From Stereum hirsutum FP-91666 SS1 (lineage: Eukaryota > Basidiomycota > Agaricomycetes > Russulales > Stereaceae), in the NCBI RefSeq assembly GCF_000264905.1, contig NW_006763156.1:98987-162986 (forward strand): a stretch of DNA of 64,000 nucleotides, written 5' to 3'. Positions 59,301-64,000 of the stretch are shown in pieces. Within the stretch, counting starts at the first letter, position 1, and the number at the start of each line of letters is the position of its first letter. The notes under the pieces were generated by a model. It had not been told where the DNA came from and searched no databases. It saw nothing but the letters and a program-made list of their open reading frames with translations. The position numbers and the translations under genes were made by a program.

Positions 59301-59485
59301 CGTTGTGGACGATCGACGACTATACTGCTCCAAGGGTTGCTGCCGAGGTGTATGCAGATATGTTCTCAGTAAGCGACAACCCTGACCCCGGGCAGGCTGC
59401 TGTGGCACTTACGCTCGCGATTCGCAAGCTGAAGAAATCGATCCCATTCGATATGTTAGTCCCGTTCGTTCATATCGGGCTTTGA
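56316..59485 (+). pseudogene. TPR-CHAT protein with two reading-frame breaks
   Basis: The start MDDVEAALE (56316) joins after a short intron to AHQTAADIGEEDSDATISAI and runs to MYIERAALL, then a stop near 56551. One base over, the frame continues YNRYSTDGSVHDLHEAY and stays open to 57821 with many TPR-like helical repeats (for example YLREAIELERGSLHA). After an intron a second long exon (to about 59144) has the CHAT domain: the catalytic His in IHFCCHGHQ and the catalytic Cys in LSACETRQ. The last exon gives MDMPDEAMHLAAGLQFAGFP and STLWTID, ending VPFVHIGL. CHAT is a caspase/separase-like protease fold used in fungal NLR-type and effector proteins. At the last intron no GT/AG pair keeps the frame. 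Both breaks may be real decay or sequence error; the catalytic dyad itself is intact. Confidence 0.75.
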
Positions 59486-59570
59486 TGGATTTAGTTCATG
59501 CACATTCGTGAATATATCCGTGATGAAACCGATATCTCAGAAAACAAGTGTAGAATTCAATGGCTACATA

Positions 59571-60913
59571 CTAGTCGACAGCGCGTCTGTAATATCCCTT
59601 CACCTTGATCCTCACGAGTGTCGTAATTCCATAATGATCCGACACCGGCTGATTTATCTGCTCCGTTCTCAATGGACCGAGACCAGCCCTCAGTAGGATC
59701 CCCATCTCGTATTTCTCTTTATTCTCCCTATACAAAATCTTATCCAACCTAGCGCTCGGAAACTGACCCTTCGGGTGTACCCAAGTTACGCCGAGATCGC
59801 CCGGCTCCCTTTTCCTCTTTCCTTTCACGTCGAACGCATCCTTTAACCCCAACTCTGGAACCACGTTAACGTCCTCCGTTCGTAAAGCGTTCATATCCCC
59901 ACAAAGTACCACTCCCGAAACCCATTTATCGCGATCGTCGATATATCGCTTCAGCCAATACAGCTGATCCATGCGACGGTGGACGTTCTCGGGAAGAGAC
60001 TCGAGATGAGTGTTGATGATACGAAATGTACGCCCTTCAGCGGGTTTCGAGCTGATAGGGTCTGAGTTCGCTCGGGGAACGATGATGTCGACGACGAGTG
60101 CCGTTCGATGCATATTGGAGTTGGGGTACCAGAACATGGATGCACTGAAGATCGGGATAGAGCGATCGATGAGGGTTATGTTGCCGTAGGTAGCGCCGGT
60201 TGGCCATGTCTGTGGGCCTTCCGGGAAGACGGAAAACCTTTCTTTGATCCACGGAATCTGTGCAGGCGACATCTCAGAGTCAGCTGGTTTGTCCGACTGC
60301 CAAAATAAATAAATAAATAAGAGGAGGGGGTAAATGATACGCACCTTCAGAATCGTGCCGAATTGAATCTTGGGAATCTCCTGCAGAGCGAGGACGAATG
60401 GGACAGGTCTACCCGTAATGACGTCGTCGTCATCGTCCAGAAGGATGTCCTGGAGATATTCGACTACTGTTGCGCAGCGCTCTCCAAAATTGCGCTCTTC
60501 GTGCTGGAGATTCCACGATACGAGCTTGAATGTGTGTGGAAGGGATCGTTGTGGGATACCTTCGCTCGGTAATTGCTTTTTGAGATTAGTCCATCGCTTC
60601 AGGGACTTTGAATATTGTACACCTTGCATCTTGATGCAGTAGTCTTGTATCTTCCATACCCGACCATCGGGCCAGAAGCCCTGCGTGCGTCCGTACTCGT
60701 GAAGCATAGCTTTCGAGGTCAAGTTGGCCGATGGATGAGCGACGTCGACACTCATAAGGAGGTAAAAGTACGTACTGGAAACGGAGAGTCAAGGTTGAGA
60801 GGGAGACTCGAAGTGTCCAGCGTCTGCAATTGATAACCATCTTGCCACGCAGCAGAAGGTTCAAGGTCCGTCCCATGCGGACGGGACGCAAGAGTGGCAA
60901 TAGTACGCCTCAT
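59571..60913 (-). CDS. Endonuclease/exonuclease/phosphatase-family protein (TDP2-like)
   Basis: Minus strand. The main frame starts near 60755 (MSVDVAHPSANLTSKAML). An upstream exon from the ATG at 60913 (MRRTIATLASRPHG) may belong to it, but its junction is uncertain. Metal-dependent phosphodiesterase motifs are in order: LVSWNLQHEERN, LALQEIPK (Mg-binding Glu), RIINTHLESLPEN, VLCGDMNALR (catalytic Asp/Asn), ARLDKILY and QPVSDHYGI (catalytic His). This is the fold of TDP2 and related nucleases and phosphatases; the closest known type by motif is TDP2-like, which removes protein adducts from DNA 5' ends. A 48-nt intron (about 60298-60345) splits GTILK from SDKPAD; it is a multiple of three with no stop and contains ATTT repeats. 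The stop is at 59571. The gene is tail-to-tail with the CHAT gene. Confidence 0.82.
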
Positions 60914-62286
60914 GTTGTGGTTGTGGGGTCAGATACTCTCCGGGTGGACCATTTGAGCCAGGATAAGGCAGGGGTATGACCGATTCAATGACCCAGAAGC
61001 CCGGGCGTTTTGCTCGTGGGCCACTCATGAAGTACATGGAGCGCAAGCTATTGGCATGAGGCGATATCATTGTGTCTTCTCATCTCTCTCGGTGGCTGCT
61101 ATACCCACGCCACTGAATGTGGAATCTGTTGGTTATTTTAATTTGATTGTAACACCCCTGATCCCAGCTCGTAGGCCGGCCAGCCACAGAAAAGCCCATC
61201 AAAACGGCAAACGATAGCGGTCTGTATGCTCGCGAGAGAGGGCCGATCTAGATAATGATGTAGGTATGTTTACAACATTCAAGGGAAAGATATACAGGAA
61301 AGGTATCGTTCTCTGGAGAGTAAGGTTGTCGATTATCGTGCCCATGATGAACTTATTCTGTTCACTCTCATGACTAACTTGTCTACCCGTACTTTCCCGA
61401 GTAGAACTCGCTCGGGCAGGTCGCCGGATATGTTCGGGTGCACAAGCTTGGGTAAGCACTTTTATGTCAGATCGTTTCGGTGTCTCATGTTTTGTTTTCA
61501 TTTATTCATCGTCGGCCTTGTTTTCGAACCCTCAGCGACTGAGTATTACCGGTCAGGTCTCGACTAAGTACTACAGATAAGCCTGATCTTCGGTTTTTCA
61601 GTGTGGAGCTTGCTGTGCCGTACGTCTTGTGCAAGTAAGTAGCCTTGAAGTTGCCTTGAAGTACCATACGCTTGGCATGAACCATGATCGTCCGTTATTT
61701 GGATGACGATTTATTTGGAGCTTTCTCTGTAGACTTTTTGCTATATATAAGGCACCTTTGTGAGCACAGGCGGAACGAAGACACCCCATCACTCACCGAT
61801 ACAGCGTAAGTGTACGATACTACGTACGGCCAATTATTTTCTTGCTAAACCGAAGGCATCGTTGGCGACCCTTGTCATCGTGTTTAGCGTGCCAGTCAGT
61901 AGCGTATAACGTGCACCAATGTCATGAAGAAAATGCACGGATCACCCGCCCCTCTACGCCCTTGTTTCGTGTACATGATGTATTGATCGACTTAGCATTC
62001 ATTCTACTGCTACATAGCGCTGTGGACGTTTCTGACCTGTGTCCTCAGTAGATTATGGCCCACATATAGCCCACATATACGATCAACGACTACAACACAG
62101 ACGGATCAGCTGACATGACAACGATGGTTCTTGATCCATTGCGATGCACATCGAACTTGACGTTTATAAAAACGACTGATTCTTCAGGCTCAAGGCATAT
62201 TGACAACGCTCCGCCAAGCCCACTCAACCAAACACCAAGAACCAATAAGCTCAACATCGCACTTAGTCCTCACAAACTCAATCAAA
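60914..62286. other. Intergenic, no supported gene
   Basis: A minus-strand open frame at 60861-61070 (GFWVIESVIPLPYPG) lies just upstream of the nuclease gene and could be 5' exon material, but it stops before the next exon. The remainder shows nothing. A TATA-like TTATAAAA is at 62163-62170. Confidence 0.4.
62163..62170 (+). promoter_or_regulatory. TATA box of the last secreted-protein gene
   Basis: TTATAAAA about 120 bases before the ATG at 62287. Confidence 0.45.
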
Positions 62287-62908
62287 ATGCAATACTTCTC
62301 TTTCATCTCGCTCGCCTTCACCGTTCTACTTACCTTCCAACACGCTGCCGCCATCTGTCCGGGATACAACTACGGGGTGGGTAGCGCCCAGGACCAGGGA
62401 AAGCTGGGCGACTCAAAGGTCACTCGTTGTATGTCTCCTCCTCCTCTATTATTGTCTTCGCTCGCATAGGCATATATGGAATAATGATGTTACCTGTTAT
62501 CTCCAGGGAACATCTACGACGATGGCTGCAAAGTGGTCGACGGGTTAACGACGACCACGAACCCGTGTGACTCTGGGACGTTCTCTTGCACAGGATCACC
62601 GGTCACGTTCAACGGATACAAGAGCTCGTTTAATGGACAGCAGTCAGTGGTTTTTCACTTGCTTTCACCCTCGTATGTTAGCCCCGTCCTAAATGACTTT
62701 GGATTGGAACGTACTGTCTCGCAGGTACGCCTGTCGCCCCGACGCGAACTCGGGTAATTGTGGGGGAGACTCTATTTCTGTCTGTGTAAGTCGATATCTC
62801 TCGTTTATCTTTTCATATATTGGTCTGGTGCATTTCCGTCTGTTCGATTGGAAGCTCACATAGCTGCATTATCCCATTTCTATATAGTGTCGCAACAACG
62901 GTAGCTAA
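62287..62908 (+). CDS. Small secreted eight-cysteine protein
   Basis: Four exons. The signal peptide MQYFSFISLAFTVLLTFQHA is followed by AAICPGYNYGVGSAQDQGKL. Across intron 1 it reads VTRWNIYDDGCKVV, then TNPCDSGTFSCTGSP, FNGYKSSFNGQQ, across intron 2 YACRPDANSGNCGGDSISVC, and across intron 3 CRNNGS and the stop at 62906-62908. The mature protein is about 85 residues with eight cysteines, including an adjacent pair at the last junction. It is not a hydrophobin spacing. Similar small cysteine-rich secreted proteins are common in mushrooms, without known activity. All introns have good GT-AG ends. Confidence 0.75.
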
Positions 62909-64000
62909 ATGTTGTGCAGCCGAGTATGATTAGCTCGTTGTGGGCATAGAAATAATGGCGAGTATGCAGTGAGACCTGTTGAAATTTGAGGAAGTGAGAT
63001 GGAAGCGGCAGGAGGTTAGATGTCAATGATGAGGTGGTGAGGTCGAGAGGTTTGTGAAAGAGATGACTTAGGTTGTGGATGGATGATGGATAATGTGTTG
63101 CTATCATGGCGAGCAGATACAACAGTACTAAATACGATGCCCTACACGGACGTAACCATGGCATTACATAGCCTATTTTACTCTCCCAAAGTGGAAGCGT
63201 ATAATAAGCCGCCTGTCCTGACTCGGCTTTCTCGAGATGCCGCTGCCATCTGGAGATCTGACTTGGATCCAACGACGATTCAGCGGAGACGCAATCGGAG
63301 AAGTCGGAGGAATGAGATAGGCATAGTGAGCAGGAGGCATTTGAGCGCGCGGACTTAGACTGTGGACAGTATGAGTGGAAAACAAAATAATGGTTAGCTG
63401 GTCTTCTGGAAGTAAGTACTGTACTCTACGTCCCAGCACTTAGATGACGCATACATAACGTGGGAACTCCAATTTGGCGAGAGACTCGCGCAAAATTGGC
63501 GGCAGCGATGGGTCCCTTGGGACACTGGACGCCGCCTAAGATCTGAGAGGTACAGTACGTGCATGAGACGGACCCATTGGGCAAACAGATGCCGAGCGTC
63601 GTTCAGTTGTAGTTCGGATGGTATTCAGGTATAATAGCCTGAGTGTCCAGCAATGAAAAGGACGTGCGCAAGTAAACTAGGGAACATGAGGTCTTGAAGG
63701 CCTCTCTTCAATTCGAGCTCGAGAGAAACATCGCGGAAGGAGCAATGGGTGAGCAAGCGCCACTGATGAGCGGGGCCACACGTCGGCTCATCCCGGTCCG
63801 GCTGGACGGCATGCGTTCAAATTTCAACTTCGCTTCACTTCTCCGATATCGATCTCAGCCTTTTTTCTCTTCGTTGTTCTCTGGTTTGTCACCCAGCTTT
63901 TGACAAGTACCGAGGAGCTTTCTGGCTTATTCTCCTCTCGTCTGCTGTGGATGCTCCTGCTCTAAATAGCAGGCAATTCGTACGAGGTCTAGTACTAGCT
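62909..64000. other. Right end of the window, no supported gene
   Basis: Only short overlapping frames. A frame from the ATG at about 63746 (MGEQAPLMSGATRRL) is open for about 50 codons and could be the first exon of a gene continuing beyond the window, but there is no family evidence. Confidence 0.35.

Noticed and set aside
63417..63557. Another TACTGTA-type miniature element (TACTGTAC ... GTACAGTA, 141 bp)
   Set aside because: Only the outer 8 bases match; the following TTTTTCGACC part of the terminal repeat is missing at both ends.
1..64000. CRISPR arrays, rRNA genes, long terminal repeat retrotransposons
   Set aside because: No regularly spaced repeats, no rRNA-like conserved blocks, and no reverse transcriptase or integrase motifs were seen; the 40-bp direct repeats at 13.4/13.9 kb are too short and lack coding sequence.

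Overview
The window looks like a piece of a basidiomycete (Agaricomycetes) chromosome. Genes are split by many short GT-AG introns (about 50-130 nt), genes lie on both strands without operons, and several families typical of mushrooms are present: CFEM-GPI proteins, DUF6533-type membrane proteins, a DUF6593-like protein, an agaric F-box protein, a TPR-CHAT protein, a DUF2235 hydrolase, a GMC oxidoreductase and a P450. No rRNA, tRNA or CRISPR was found.

Layout. 0.4-11.6 kb holds a divergent coproporphyrinogen III oxidase, a GMC oxidoreductase, a long coiled-coil protein and a DUF2235 alpha/beta hydrolase, all on +. 11.9-23.3 kb is a transposon island. It has six miniature inverted-repeat elements of one TA-inserting family (one nested in another), a separate ~386-bp inverted-repeat element, and a complete hAT transposon (17302-22418) with 10-bp TIRs, an exact 8-bp target duplication and a 17-exon, 1027-codon transposase whose splice phases and catalytic motifs all hold. 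24.5-28.7 kb carries two divergently transcribed CFEM/GPI cell-surface genes. 29.7-42.2 kb has an F-box gene, a small secreted protein, two related Ser/Thr-rich single-pass membrane proteins (one apparently frameshifted), a DUF6533 membrane protein (-) and a DUF6593-like protein (-). 42.7-45.6 kb is cofactor-independent phosphoglycerate mutase (-). 48.0-53.8 kb has a two-domain beta-trefoil lectin-like gene, a small cysteine-rich secreted protein and a cytochrome P450 (-). 56.3-64 kb has a TPR-CHAT gene with two reading-frame breaks, an endonuclease/exonuclease/phosphatase-family enzyme (-) and another small secreted cysteine-rich protein.

How it fits together. The conserved metabolic genes (heme synthesis, glycolysis) are interspersed with fast-evolving surface, secreted and defence-type genes, as is common in accessory parts of mushroom genomes. 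I see no convincing biosynthetic cluster: the GMC enzyme and the P450 are 46 kb apart. The most unusual signal is in the miniature elements. In each copy a short internal part of the terminal repeat differs from the other copies, yet both ends of the same copy agree. Exon limits given are from reading frames and splice signals by eye; no alignments or searches were run.
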